Origin: Ureibacillus aquaedulcis
Lineage (GTDB): Bacteria > Bacillota > Bacilli > Bacillales_A > Planococcaceae
DNA: 43,321 nt
Direction: 5' to 3'
Assembly: GCF_030418165.1 (NCBI RefSeq)
Contig: NZ_JAUHTQ010000021.1
Coordinates: forward strand, 1-43,321
Part shown: one piece after another, positions 9,376 through 19,003 of the stretch
Numbering within the stretch: the stretch's first letter is position 1
Layout: every line of letters begins with the position of its first letter
Program-made: the position numbers and the translations under genes
The notes under the pieces: generated by a model
Database searches by the model: none
What the model saw: only the letters and a program-made list of their open reading frames with translations
Told to the model about the DNA's origin: nothing

Positions 9376-10656
9376 ATGCTAGATATTAGACGTGTCCGTG
9401 ATAATTATGCAGAAGTAAAAAAAGTTCTTCTAACACGTAATGAAGATTTAGGGAATATTGATGAATTTGAAGAATTAGATGCAAAACGCCGTGAATTAAT
9501 CGCAAAAACAGAAGTGTTAAAAGCAGAACGCAATAAAGTGTCTGAACAAATTTCAGTGATGAAACGCAACAAAGAAAATGCGGATGAAGTCATTGCCCGC
9601 ATGCGTGAAGTGGGAGACGAAATTAAGCAACTGGATAACGAGCTTCGTGAAGTGGAAGAAAAATTCGACTATATGATGATGCGTTTACCAAACATTCCAC
9701 ATGAGTCTGTTCCTGTTGGGGAAACAGAAGATGATAATGTGGAAGTACTTAAGTGGGGTGAACTTCCAATTTTCGATTTTGAAGCAAAACCACACTGGGA
9801 CCTTGCAACGGATCTGCAAATTGTCGATTTTGAACGTGCTGGTAAAGTAACGGGCAGCCGTTTTGTATTCTACCGTGGCTTAGGGGCTCGCTTAGAACGT
9901 GCTTTAATGAGTTTCATGATGGATTTACATGCTGAGGAACATGGCTATGAAGAAATGTTGCCGCCAGTAATCGTTAACCGTGATAGCTTAACAGGTACAG
10001 GTCAATTACCGAAGTTCGAAGAGGATGTATTCAAATTAGTGGATACAGATTACTTCATGATTCCAACTGCTGAAGTGCCTGTAACAAATTTCTATCGTGA
10101 TGAAATCATCGATGGTGAAATTCTGCCAAAAGGATTTGCTGCTTATAGCTGTAATTTCCGTTCTGAAGCAGGTTCGGCAGGTCGCGATACACGCGGTTTA
10201 ATTCGCCAGCACCAATTCAACAAAGTAGAATTAGTACGCTTCGTAAAACCGGAAGATTCTTATGAGGAATTGGAAAAATTAACAGGCCATGCGGAAAAAG
10301 TCCTTCAATTATTAGGACTGCCTTACCGAAAATTACTAATGAATACATCAGACCTTGGTTTCACGGCAGCGAAAAAGTATGATCTGGAAGTATGGATGCC
10401 GACACAAGAAATGTACCGCGAAATTTCTTCTTGTTCTAACTTTGAAGATTTCCAGGCGCGCCGTGCAAACATTCGTTTCCGCCGTGAACAAGGGGCAAAA
10501 CCTGAGTACGTACACACATTAAACGGTTCAGGCCTTGCAATCGGCCGTACAGTGGCAGCACTTTTAGAAAATTACCAACAAGCTGATGGAAGTGTAGTGA
10601 TACCGGAAGTGCTACAACCTTATATGGGCGGTAAGGAAGTTATTGCGCCTAAATAA
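9376..10656 (+). CDS. serS: Seryl-tRNA synthetase
   Basis: SerS charges tRNA-Ser (and tRNA-Sec where present) with serine in the cytosol. The 426-residue product has the N-terminal antiparallel coiled-coil arm (about residues 25-105, rich in Lys and Glu) that grips the long variable arm of tRNA-Ser. The class II catalytic core follows, with [19 protein letters not shown], the motif 2 stretch [14 protein letters not shown] and motif 3 [10 protein letters not shown] near the C-terminus. ATG 9376 follows ATGGAGGA. The gene is controlled by the T-box at 9070-9298 and ends at a bidirectional terminator. Its position after pdxT is as in B. subtilis. Confidence 0.98.
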   Translation: MLDIRRVRDNYAEVKKVLLTRNEDLGNIDEFEELDAKRRELIAKTEVLKAERNKVSEQISVMKRNKENADEVIARMREVGDEIKQLDNELREVEEKFDYMMMRLPNIPHESVPVGETEDDNVEVLKWGELPIFDFEAKPHWDLATDLQIVDFERAGKVTGSRFVFYRGLGARLERALMSFMMDLHAEEHGYEEMLPPVIVNRDSLTGTGQLPKFEEDVFKLVDTDYFMIPTAEVPVTNFYRDEIIDGEILPKGFAAYSCNFRSEAGSAGRDTRGLIRQHQFNKVELVRFVKPEDSYEELEKLTGHAEKVLQLLGLPYRKLLMNTSDLGFTAAKKYDLEVWMPTQEMYREISSCSNFEDFQARRANIRFRREQGAKPEYVHTLNGSGLAIGRTVAALLENYQQADGSVVIPEVLQPYMGGKEVIAPK

Positions 10657-10660
10657 ATAT

Positions 10661-10697
10661 AAAAATAGCCAAGACAATGCGCTTGGCTATTTTCTAT
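10661..10697. terminator. Bidirectional terminator, serS and the iron ABC operon
   Basis: The stem AAATAGCCAAG/CTTGGCTATTT (11 bp, 8-nt loop) has an A-run on one side and a T-rich stretch on the other. The minus-strand ATPase stop codon (10687-10689) lies in the right arm. Confidence 0.88.
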
Positions 10698-11466
10698 TTC
10701 CATAGGGAATACACATGGGTGTCCCATAAATAGGGTCCTCTATAATTTCACATTTCAATTGGAAAACATCTTGAATAAGTTTAACTGTAACGATCTCTTT
10801 CGGCTTTCCTTGTGCATATATGCCCTTATTAACGAGGGCAATCATATTCGTTGCATAACGGCAAGCCAAATTGATGTCATGCAGTACCATGACGATTGTT
10901 CGATTTTCTTCTTGGTTCAACTTTGACAACAAATCCAGCACTTCAATTTGATGTGTGAGGTCTAAGTAGGTTGTGGGTTCATCAAGTAAAATAATGTCTG
11001 TTTGCTGGGCCAAGGTCATTGCAATCCAGGCACGCTGTCTTTGTCCACCGGAAAGGCTTTCAATTTCACAATCTTTAAACTCCGTTAGGCCAGTTGCTGC
11101 AATTGCCTGTTCAACAATTTGCTGATCCTCGCTAGACCATTGCTTTCGCCAATTTTGATAAGGGAAACGTCCTTGCTTCACTAGTTGCAGAACAGTCAAG
11201 CCTTCTGGTGCCAACGGTTGTTGTGGTAAAATGGATAATTTTTTTGCAGTCTCTTTTGCGGAAAGGCTCGTAATATCTTCAGCATTTAAAAGAATCGATC
11301 CACTTTTTGGCTTTAATAATCGGGCAATCGATCTGAGTAATGTAGATTTCCCACAACCATTTGAACCGATGAGGATCGTGATTTCTCCTTTAGGCAAAAA
11401 TAAATCCAAAGGCTCAATAATGACCTTTTCACCATAATTTAGTTGTAGCTGTTTTGTTTCAATCAT
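10687..11466 (-). CDS. Siderophore-iron ABC transporter ATPase (FecE/YusV-like)
   Basis: This is the cytosolic ATPase of a ferric-siderophore importer. The 259-residue product has Walker A GSNGCGKST at 34-42, the signature LSGGQRQR at 138-145, Walker B ILLDE ending at 163, and the switch histidine in VLHDIN. Its C-terminus (CEIIEDPIYGTPMCIP) resembles B. subtilis YusV, which serves several siderophore permeases. It is the last gene of the minus-strand operon: the permease at 11477-12526 ends 10 nt upstream. The substrate cannot be read from sequence; a hydroxamate or citrate-type siderophore is suggested by the YfiY-like binding protein next door. A second, similar ATPase lies at 20661-21452. 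Confidence 0.93.
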   Translation of the reverse strand: MIETKQLQLNYGEKVIIEPLDLFLPKGEITILIGSNGCGKSTLLRSIARLLKPKSGSILLNAEDITSLSAKETAKKLSILPQQPLAPEGLTVLQLVKQGRFPYQNWRKQWSSEDQQIVEQAIAATGLTEFKDCEIESLSGGQRQRAWIAMTLAQQTDIILLDEPTTYLDLTHQIEVLDLLSKLNQEENRTIVMVLHDINLACRYATNMIALVNKGIYAQGKPKEIVTVKLIQDVFQLKCEIIEDPIYGTPMCIPYGNRK

Positions 11467-11476
11467 TGCTATCAGC

Positions 11477-12526
11477 CTACCTTTTTTGCATTTTAATTAA
11501 CAGATAGATAAAATAAGGTGCTCCAATAGCTGCAGTAAATACCCCTGCTGGAACCTCTATAGAACCAAACATGCTTCGTCCAATTGTATCGGCAAGAACT
11601 ACCAGTATTCCGCCTATACAAGCTGATACAGGAATAAGGGAACCAAAGGAAGAGCCAACTAACCTCCGGGCAATATGTGGCGCCATTAATCCTACAAATC
11701 CTATTGTCCCGGAAAAGGCGACCGCACTTCCCACCAGGGCAGTACATAAAAGCAGCAAGGCCAATCTTGTTTTCTGAACACCTTGGCCTAGGCTGGTTGC
11801 TACATCATCCCCGAACTGCTGTAAATTTAAATGGCGTGTAACTAGTAAAGATAGGAAGAATAAGCAAGCTATTACAGGAATAATAATCTTCACTTGTTCC
11901 CATGTCGCACTATTAACACTTCCTGTAATCCATATATTCGCTTTACTGGCTTGATAAATGGGACCAGCAAGCATTAGCACGGTTGAGGTTGCTTGCATAA
12001 AGGCAGCGATCCCTACGCCGATCATTACTAATCGTGTAGCTGTTACACCATTCGTCCAAGATAAACCATAGACGAGCAGTGCCGTAACCAAAGCACCCAC
12101 AAATGCAGCGACAGGCATCCATTCCATGCTTACAGTTAACGAATAATTCGTATCACTGAATATTGCCAGGAATGCAACAACTGCTCCGCCCGCCCCTGCT
12201 GAAATACCAATTACATCTGGTGAAGCCAGTGGATTCCTTATAATTCCTTGTAAAATGGCACCGGAAACTGCCAACCCCATTCCAGCAAATAGAGCGACAA
12301 TAATTCGCGGCATTCGAAATTCTTGGACGATTAATGTATCAAATTCAGAACCATTTCCACTCAAAATCGAAATTACCTTTAGCGGTGAAATAAAGGAATC
12401 ACCTATCGATAAACTGATAATAAACGTTATAGCAACTACAACTATTAATATTCCAAGCTGTTTTAAAGCACTTAGATCAATTAGTTGTGAATAAAATCTG
12501 GATTGTAAGTTCAATAGCTTTTTCAT
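11477..12526 (-). CDS. yfhA: Siderophore-iron ABC transporter permease (FecCD family, YfhA-like)
   Basis: This is one half of the membrane channel of the iron-siderophore importer. The 349-residue product is almost entirely hydrophobic, with about ten membrane segments. It carries FecCD family signatures: the LPR/MPR-type RMPRIIVALFAGMGLAVSGA, RNPLASPDVIGISAGAG, and the cytosolic coupling region GFVGLMAPHIARRLVG. It overlaps the upstream permease gene by 4 nt (12523-12526), and the ATPase follows after 10 nt. The residues before the first membrane segment (about 1-25) are unusually long and polar for the family. The YfhA name rests on the company of a YfiY-like lipoprotein and is not certain. 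Confidence 0.9.
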   Translation of the reverse strand: MKKLLNLQSRFYSQLIDLSALKQLGILIVVVAITFIISLSIGDSFISPLKVISILSGNGSEFDTLIVQEFRMPRIIVALFAGMGLAVSGAILQGIIRNPLASPDVIGISAGAGGAVVAFLAIFSDTNYSLTVSMEWMPVAAFVGALVTALLVYGLSWTNGVTATRLVMIGVGIAAFMQATSTVLMLAGPIYQASKANIWITGSVNSATWEQVKIIIPVIACLFFLSLLVTRHLNLQQFGDDVATSLGQGVQKTRLALLLLCTALVGSAVAFSGTIGFVGLMAPHIARRLVGSSFGSLIPVSACIGGILVVLADTIGRSMFGSIEVPAGVFTAAIGAPYFIYLLIKMQKR

Positions 12527-13521
12527 CCTTTATTAAATCCCTTTCTTGCTATATATACAAAGATGGGAGTGCCTATAAAGGCGGTCATCGCACCCACGGG
12601 CACTTCTTGAGGCATGAGTATATAACGTGCACCTATATCTGCAAATAGCAATAATATCGCTCCTAGGATGGCAGCAAAAGGAATAGTCCATTGATGTTCA
12701 GTGCCAATTATTTTGCGTGCAATATGAGGGGTAATGAGTCCGATAAAACTAATAGGACCTGCAATCGAAACCGATCCCCCAGCCAGTAGTACGACAACTA
12801 ATATGATTAAAAACTTGGTTCTTAATATATTCAATCCCAAGCCCCTTGCAACATCCTCACCCAAAGACAGCAAATTGAGTTGTTTCATCTTGATCGCAGT
12901 GATTAACCATCCAACCAATAAAAACGGGAGAACGATCCATAGCATGTGTAAATCGCGTCCCTGTACAGATCCCGCAAGCCAAAATAATACTTGGTCCAGC
13001 TGTGCTTCATTGATAGCCAGTAAGCCCTGTGTCAACGAATAAAACAATGCCCCCAAAGCAGTCCCCGCTAAAGTCAAATTTATTGGCGTCATCCCACCAT
13101 GGCCTACAGAACTAATAGCTAAAATACTAAGTGCAGATATCGCTGCACCTAAAAACGCAACTAGTGTAAAGCTAAAGAGATTTGTCATTTGAAAAATACT
13201 CATGGCGAGCACTACAAATAAGCCGGCTCCAGCATTGATTCCTAAAATGCCGGGTGAGGCTAAAGGATTTTTTGTCATTGTTTGAAGTAAAGCGCCTGCA
13301 ATAGCGAGGGAGGCTCCAACAAAGGTGGCAATAAGTGCCCTAGGCAATCGATGCTCAAGAATAATAAGGTGTTCATTACTCGCATTGAAATGGAAAAATG
13401 CTTCCCAAGTTGTAAGTAAATTTGTATCTGCATAGCCAAACGTGATACTAAGCACGATACCGATAATCGTGAGGATTGAACTCAACAATAATAGAATTGA
13501 TTTAAATAAATTACTTGTCAT
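12523..13521 (-). CDS. yfiZ: Siderophore-iron ABC transporter permease (FecCD family, YfiZ-like)
   Basis: This is the first gene of the minus-strand iron operon and the partner permease. The 332-residue product has about nine or ten membrane segments and the family signatures EHRLPRALIATFVGASLAI, KNPLASPGILGINAGAG and GLITPHIARKIIG. I start it at ATG 13521, which follows GAAGGA at about 10-nt spacing; an in-frame TTG at 13539 would overlap that site. The 155-bp gap to the divergent binding-protein gene contains a perfect Fur box. The two permeases would form a heterodimer with two copies of the ATPase. Confidence 0.9.
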   Translation of the reverse strand: MTSNLFKSILLLLSSILTIIGIVLSITFGYADTNLLTTWEAFFHFNASNEHLIILEHRLPRALIATFVGASLAIAGALLQTMTKNPLASPGILGINAGAGLFVVLAMSIFQMTNLFSFTLVAFLGAAISALSILAISSVGHGGMTPINLTLAGTALGALFYSLTQGLLAINEAQLDQVLFWLAGSVQGRDLHMLWIVLPFLLVGWLITAIKMKQLNLLSLGEDVARGLGLNILRTKFLIILVVVLLAGGSVSIAGPISFIGLITPHIARKIIGTEHQWTIPFAAILGAILLLFADIGARYILMPQEVPVGAMTAFIGTPIFVYIARKGFNKG

Positions 13522-13567
13522 TATAAGAACGTCCTTCAAATATAATTAAAGTTTAGCAAATATTGTA

Positions 13568-13596
13568 TTGACATAAGGAAATCCAGCGAATATGAT
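13568..13596 (+). promoter_or_regulatory. Promoter of the siderophore-binding lipoprotein gene
   Basis: TTGACA (13568-13573) and TATGAT (13591-13596) are 17 bp apart, a near-consensus sigma-A promoter. The expected start near 13603 puts the Fur box at about +10 to +25. Confidence 0.8.
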
Positions 13597-13612
13597 TTAG
13601 ACTATTAGAGAA

Positions 13613-13627
13613 TGATAATCATTATCA
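13613..13627. promoter_or_regulatory. Fur box (perfect 7-1-7)
   Basis: TGATAAT-C-ATTATCA is an exact match to the Bacillus 7-1-7 Fur consensus. It lies just downstream of the lipoprotein promoter and in the shared region with the divergent permease operon, so iron-replete Fur should repress at least the lipoprotein gene. Confidence 0.93.
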
Positions 13628-13676
13628 TTTGTTTTTCCATAATAATACACTACCACACAAATTGGAGGAAAAAAAG

Positions 13677-14660
13677 ATGAAAAGTTCATTTAATGAGATC
13701 TTCGGTATGTTCTTTCTGCTGATGGTTTGTATCCTAGGGGCTTGCAGCGACTCAAAAACAACTGAAGAGTCGAACAGTGCTGAACCGACAGAGGAAAAGT
13801 CTACAGCATACACAGTGGAGCATGCTATGGGTTCTACAGATCTCCCTGCTACACCAGAAAAAATTGTCATACTGACAAATGAAGGAACTGAGGCATTACT
13901 TGCTTTAGGCATAAAACCGGTAGGTGCAGTATCTTCATGGTCAGGTGAACCTTGGTATGACCACATTGCCGATCAAATGGAAGGCGTAGAGGTAGTAGGG
14001 CAAGAAACAGCAATCGATCTAGAAGCGATTGCCAAGTTAAAGCCAGATCTAATTATTGGAAACAAAGTACGTCAAGAAGCGGATTATGAAAATTTAAGTA
14101 AAATTGCCCCAACTGTTTTTGCTGAAACTTTAACAGGGCAATGGAAAGATAATTTCTCCTTATATGCTAAAGCGGTAAATGAAGCAGAAAAAGGAGAGGA
14201 AGTGTTAGCAAACTATGATGCTAAGGTGCAGGAAACAAAAACGGCCCTAGGTGATGTAACAAATCAATCTGTATCTGTCGTTCGTTTCTTAACGGGAACT
14301 TCTCGAATTTACTACACTGATTCTTTTTCCGGTGTTATTTTAAAAGAGTTAGGCTTTGAACGCGTGGAAAATCAAGCTGAGTTATTCACTGAAGATAATC
14401 AAATGGCGGTAGAAGTCGGTAAAGAATTGATTCCACAAATGGATGGGGATTTATTATTCCATTTTACTTACCTTCCAACAGGGGATGATTCAGCATCTAC
14501 AACAGAAGCTGAATGGACGGCTGATCCATTATGGCAAAACCTATCAGCAGTCAAAAACGGAAAGGCATATAGCGTGAGCGATGCTGTTTGGAATACAGCA
14601 GGCGGTGTTTTAGCAGCTCAAAAAATGCTGGAAGAAATTCAGGAATTATTGGCTCCTTAA
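13677..14660 (+). CDS. yfiY: Siderophore-binding lipoprotein (YfiY-like)
   Basis: This is the extracytoplasmic receptor that delivers ferric siderophore to the permease pair encoded divergently. The 327-residue product has a lipoprotein signal peptide with lipobox LGAC (lipidated Cys23), an acidic/Ser linker, and the TroA-type two-lobed domain. Family landmarks are EHAMGSTDLPATPEKIV, IKPVGAVSSW, LKPDLIIGNKVR and LSKIAPTVF, which resemble B. subtilis YfiY (schizokinen/arthrobactin uptake). I chose ATG 13677 because it follows TTGGAGG at good spacing; an in-frame TTG at 13629 overlaps the Fur region. The exact siderophore is an inference from similarity. Confidence 0.9.
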   Translation: MKSSFNEIFGMFFLLMVCILGACSDSKTTEESNSAEPTEEKSTAYTVEHAMGSTDLPATPEKIVILTNEGTEALLALGIKPVGAVSSWSGEPWYDHIADQMEGVEVVGQETAIDLEAIAKLKPDLIIGNKVRQEADYENLSKIAPTVFAETLTGQWKDNFSLYAKAVNEAEKGEEVLANYDAKVQETKTALGDVTNQSVSVVRFLTGTSRIYYTDSFSGVILKELGFERVENQAELFTEDNQMAVEVGKELIPQMDGDLLFHFTYLPTGDDSASTTEAEWTADPLWQNLSAVKNGKAYSVSDAVWNTAGGVLAAQKMLEEIQELLAP

Positions 14661-14679
14661 TTTTCCATTTAAACTAGAG

Positions 14680-14715
14680 CAGGGCTTCCATTAAGTTGGC
14701 AAGCCCTGTTCTATT
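14680..14715. terminator. Terminator between yfiY and atoE (convergent)
   Basis: CAGGGCTT (14680-14687) pairs with AAGCCCTG (14701-14708), followed by TTCTATTT. The T tract is broken, so efficiency may be moderate. Confidence 0.65.
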
Positions 14716-14722
14716 TACTTTC

Positions 14723-16036
14723 TTAAAAGAATAAAAAACCGATACTGATGATCACGCCGGTGAAGATGAGTACGAATAAACAGAACCCCATAATATCTTT
14801 TGCTTTAAGTCCGGCTATTGCCAATGCCGGTAATGCCCAAAATGGTTGAATCATATTTGTCCAGGCATCTCCCCAAGCGATTGCCATTGCCGTTTTGGCA
14901 TAATCCGCTCCAAGCGTCTGTGCAGCCTCTAACATAATCGGTGCTTGTACTGCCCATTGCCCGCCACCGGACGGAACAAAAAAGTTCACCAATCCGGCAG
15001 AATAGAATGTAAATAAATAGAATGTAAAGTCATTTGAAATATTAATAAACCATTCCGAGAAAACCCCAGCTAAACCTGATACTGTCATCATCCCCATAAT
15101 TCCTGCATAGAACGGAAATTGGAACACAATCCCGGCTGTCGTTTTAATGGCCGCTTGAGCTGCTGCCAAGAAACGCTCTGGCGTGCCATGCAAAATTATC
15201 CCTAGTATGATAAAGATGGTATTGACGATATTTAAATCTAGTAAAAATCCTTTCGTTACAAAGTGGTGAATTAAATAGGAAAGGCCAATAAGTCCGATTA
15301 AAATCGTTAACAAAGTACTTTTCTCAGTCCAAGAGGCAAATGTTTTTTCAGCAGGTGGAAACTTTTGCTCCTCCTCAACCAATAACACTGGATCTACCTC
15401 CACTACATCCTCGTCCTTTGGCAACATCCAACGATTAAAGAAAGGTAGTGTAAATCCAATTACAATCACGATAAACAAGTTATACGGCGTGAAGATCGTA
15501 TCAGAAGTTGGTACAACACCCATGATCGCCGCAAATGGATGCCCCTCTGTCGCAACCGAAAGTGGAATTGAACCAGCTAAGCCGCCATGCCAAATAATAA
15601 AACCAGAATACGCACTTGCAATTAGTAAACGATAATCAACTTTCTTCACATGACGGGCAATTTCCTTTGCAAATAATGCGCCAATAACTAATCCAAAGCC
15701 CCAGTTAATCCAACAAGCTACTAGCGAAATGAATGACACAATAATGATAGCACTAGAAGGCTTTTTAATCCTGCCTGCAATGGAAGATAGGAATCTCTTA
15801 AATACAGGGCTATTGGCTAATACATGTCCGGCAGCTAATACAATAACCATCTGCATTGTAAAAGAGAGTAATCCCCAGAATCCGTCTCCCCAATAAACAA
15901 CCATATCTAGTGGTGAGCTAGGTGTCAGAATAACCCCTAATAGGAAAACAAGTACCGTTAAAATTGCAACGAATATATAGGGATCCGGTAAGTATCTTTC
16001 CATAAGGGCGTTCGATATTCTTGTTAACGTTTTCAT
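14723..16036 (-). CDS. atoE: Short-chain fatty acid transporter, AtoE family
   Basis: AtoE-family proteins are inner-membrane carriers for short-chain fatty acids such as acetoacetate or butyrate. The 437-residue product has about eleven or twelve hydrophobic segments and recognisable family sequences: ERYLPDPYIFVAILT near the N-terminus, CWINWGFGLVIGALFAKE, WHGGLAGSIPLSVATEGH and FFVPSGGGQWAVQAP. The ATG at 16036 follows AAAGGAG. A cre box matching the CcpA consensus exactly lies over codons 1-5, so glucose repression by a roadblock is likely. A 9-bp inverted repeat lies just upstream of the ribosome-binding site. No catabolic genes such as atoDA accompany it here, so the physiological substrate is uncertain. 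Confidence 0.92.
   Translation of the reverse strand: MKTLTRISNALMERYLPDPYIFVAILTVLVFLLGVILTPSSPLDMVVYWGDGFWGLLSFTMQMVIVLAAGHVLANSPVFKRFLSSIAGRIKKPSSAIIIVSFISLVACWINWGFGLVIGALFAKEIARHVKKVDYRLLIASAYSGFIIWHGGLAGSIPLSVATEGHPFAAIMGVVPTSDTIFTPYNLFIVIVIGFTLPFFNRWMLPKDEDVVEVDPVLLVEEEQKFPPAEKTFASWTEKSTLLTILIGLIGLSYLIHHFVTKGFLLDLNIVNTIFIILGIILHGTPERFLAAAQAAIKTTAGIVFQFPFYAGIMGMMTVSGLAGVFSEWFINISNDFTFYLFTFYSAGLVNFFVPSGGGQWAVQAPIMLEAAQTLGADYAKTAMAIAWGDAWTNMIQPFWALPALAIAGLKAKDIMGFCLFVLIFTGVIISIGFLFF
16022..16035 (-). promoter_or_regulatory. cre box (CcpA site) over the atoE start codon
   Basis: On the minus strand TGAAAACGTTAACA fits the cre consensus TGWNANCGNTNWCA at every position. It starts at the second base of the atoE ATG, a place where CcpA can block elongation. 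The match is direct; binding is inferred. Confidence 0.72.
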
Positions 16037-16065
16037 CCTACGTCTTCTCCTTTCATACTAATATT

Positions 16066-16090
16066 GAAAAATACGAGAAAAGTATTTTTC
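16066..16090. promoter_or_regulatory. Perfect 9-bp inverted repeat in the atoE leader
   Basis: GAAAAATAC (16066-16074) and GTATTTTTC (16082-16090) flank GAGAAAA. It lies 10-15 nt upstream of the atoE ribosome-binding site on the minus strand and could be an operator or a leader hairpin. I recognise no known regulator site. Confidence 0.45.
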
Positions 16091-16247
16091 GATGCATAAT
16101 ATGTCATCAAGAAGATTAATATTTCGATAATAATAAAAATACGTAACGGAAAATAAGTTGAAAGAGAATAAAAGCGGGGGGATTTTATTGTAGTAAAGTG
16201 TAAAAATATTTCTTCAAATATTGTAAGATGAAAATATCGAATAGTTG

Positions 16248-16278
16248 AGGAGAGAAGAAAATGTAAAGCTTTCTTCTC
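16248..16278 (+). promoter_or_regulatory. patA leader hairpin carrying a start-stop minimal ORF
   Basis: GAGAAGAAA (16252-16260) pairs perfectly with TTTCTTCTC (16270-16278). The 9-nt loop starts with ATG TAA (16261-16266), preceded by GAGGAG at about 7-8 nt, which is ribosome-binding-site spacing. patA starts about 100 nt downstream. The structure is plain; a regulatory role is inference. Confidence 0.4.
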
Positions 16279-16368
16279 CATAAGTTCAACAAAGGCTAAA
16301 AGATGCAATTTTCTCGACTAGCCAAGTTAACGAATAATATAAAACGTATGCTAGAAGGAGATAAAGGA

Positions 16369-17526
16369 ATGGAACATTTAATTTATAAAAACTTAAAAAA
16401 AATTGAGCTTTCTGGGATTCGAAAGTTTACGAACATGCTGGTAGATTATCCTAACGCCATTAACTTAACAATCGGCCAACCGGATTTTCCAACACCAGCC
16501 CATGTGAAAGAAAAAGCAAAGCTTGCGATTGATCAAAATTATACATCCTATACACCAAATGCAGGGATTGTCGAATTACGAAAAGCGATTTCTTCATTTT
16601 ACGATAAGCAATATGGACTTTCTTATAACCCGCAAGATGAAATTATTGTGACACATGGAGCATCAGGAGCCCTTACAATCGCATTAAGAACGATTTTGGA
16701 AGAAGGGTGCGAAGTGATCCTATCAGCTCCCGCTTATCCAGGTTACATCCCGCTAATTGAGCTTTGCGGAGCCATTCCGGTTTGTGTGGATACAGCGGCC
16801 ACTGATTTTGTATTAACTGCAGACCTAATCGAAAAGCATATGACAGATAAAACAAGATGCGTAATTCTTCCATCACCATGCAATCCAGTAGGGACAATTA
16901 TTGAAGAGGCCGAACTGCAAAAAATAGCTGCACTCTTAAAAGAAAAAGAGATTTTCATTATTTCGGATGAAATCTATAGTGAGCTAATTTATGAAAAAAC
17001 ACATAAATCCATTGCCTCTTATGAAGGTATGCGCCATAAAACAATCGTTATCAACGGTGTTTCAAAATCTCACTCCATGACGGGCTGGCGAATCGGGTAT
17101 ACATTAGCGCCAAGCTATCTAACGAAAGAAATGACGAAGCTAAATGGCTATTATATCAGCTGTGCATCAAGCATTAGTCAGCATGCGGCACTAGCAGCTT
17201 TAACGGACGGAGTTAATGATCCAATTGAAATGAAGAACGAATATAAAGTGCGTCGCGATTATGTATATGACCGTTTAGTTGCAATGGGTTTTGATGTTGT
17301 AAAACCAGCTGGAGCATTTTATATCTTCCCGTCCATCAAGAAAACAAATATGACCTCTTTTGATTTCTGTATAAATCTACTAAAAGAGCAGGAGCTGGCA
17401 ACAGTTCCAGGAAGTGCATTCTCGGAGTTTGGTGAGGGCTACATTCGGTTGTCTTTCGCACAGCCTCTAGAAGTATTGCAAAAGGGCATGGACCGGTTAG
17501 AAAAGTTTATGGAGAAGTTTAACTAA
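16369..17526 (+). CDS. patA: PLP-dependent aminotransferase PatA (N-acetyl-LL-diaminopimelate aminotransferase)
   Basis: PatA-type class I aminotransferases act in the acetylated branch of lysine/diaminopimelate synthesis. The 385-residue product closely follows B. subtilis PatA: it begins MEHL, has ISGIRKF-like SGIRKFTNML, LTIGQPDFPTP, TSYTPNAG at 59-66, the SDEIYSEL loop (Asp200) and the Schiff-base Lys233 in NGVSKSHSMTGWRIG. I chose ATG 16369 because it follows AAGGAG at 8-nt spacing and matches the family N-terminus; the in-frame ATG at 16303 would add 22 residues and has only a weak site. A leader hairpin lies at 16252-16278. It is divergent from atoE and probably monocistronic, with a terminator after it. 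Confidence 0.93.
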   Translation: MEHLIYKNLKKIELSGIRKFTNMLVDYPNAINLTIGQPDFPTPAHVKEKAKLAIDQNYTSYTPNAGIVELRKAISSFYDKQYGLSYNPQDEIIVTHGASGALTIALRTILEEGCEVILSAPAYPGYIPLIELCGAIPVCVDTAATDFVLTADLIEKHMTDKTRCVILPSPCNPVGTIIEEAELQKIAALLKEKEIFIISDEIYSELIYEKTHKSIASYEGMRHKTIVINGVSKSHSMTGWRIGYTLAPSYLTKEMTKLNGYYISCASSISQHAALAALTDGVNDPIEMKNEYKVRRDYVYDRLVAMGFDVVKPAGAFYIFPSIKKTNMTSFDFCINLLKEQELATVPGSAFSEFGEGYIRLSFAQPLEVLQKGMDRLEKFMEKFN

Positions 17527-17536
17527 AAAATATTGG

Positions 17537-17575
17537 GAAGGGACTGATCCTAGTGGGTTGGTCCCTTTGAATTTA
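17537..17575 (+). terminator. patA terminator
   Basis: AAGGGACTGATCC pairs with GGTTGGTCCCTT across a short TAGT loop, giving about 13 pairs with several G-U. The tail TTGAATTT is a poor T tract, so some read-through is possible. Confidence 0.65.
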
Positions 17576-17714
17576 ACTCTTCAGTATGGCTATAGCTAGG
17601 AAGTAACAAGACAATCTCAGTGGGATAAACGCTGTTTTTTCCAGTGCGGTAGTTAAAGGGACACATGGAAGAAATCCACCCCCTGAATTGTATCGATAGA
17701 GGTAGCTATGAAAT

Positions 17715-18804
<1,090 letters not shown>

Positions 18805-18953
18805 TTACCACGGCAGTATGGAAAAAAGAATTTTTGAACAATGATGTCGATTATTGTAAGAAGATAAATGATGTTCTTCCTTTCTATTGTATAAGGTTTA
18901 TAATTATTCCTTATTTTGTTCAATCACTGTCTCTGTTTTTCGACAAGCTCATG

Positions 18954-18962
18954 TGATAAAAT
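18954..18962 (+). promoter_or_regulatory. Possible extended -10 promoter of dgk-dck
   Basis: TGATAAAAT fits a TGN-extended -10 (TAAAAT at 18957-18962) about 40 bp before the dgk start. No good -35 is present at 17 bp, so this is tentative. Confidence 0.4.
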
Positions 18963-19003
18963 GAATAGCATTGACTAATTTAGACTTAAAGGAGGGACTT
19001 CTC

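Noticed and set aside
16033..16308. 91-codon minus-strand frame upstream of atoE
   Set aside because: It covers the atoE leader and inverted repeats, overlaps the atoE start and has no ribosome-binding site; atoE has its own AAAGGAG.
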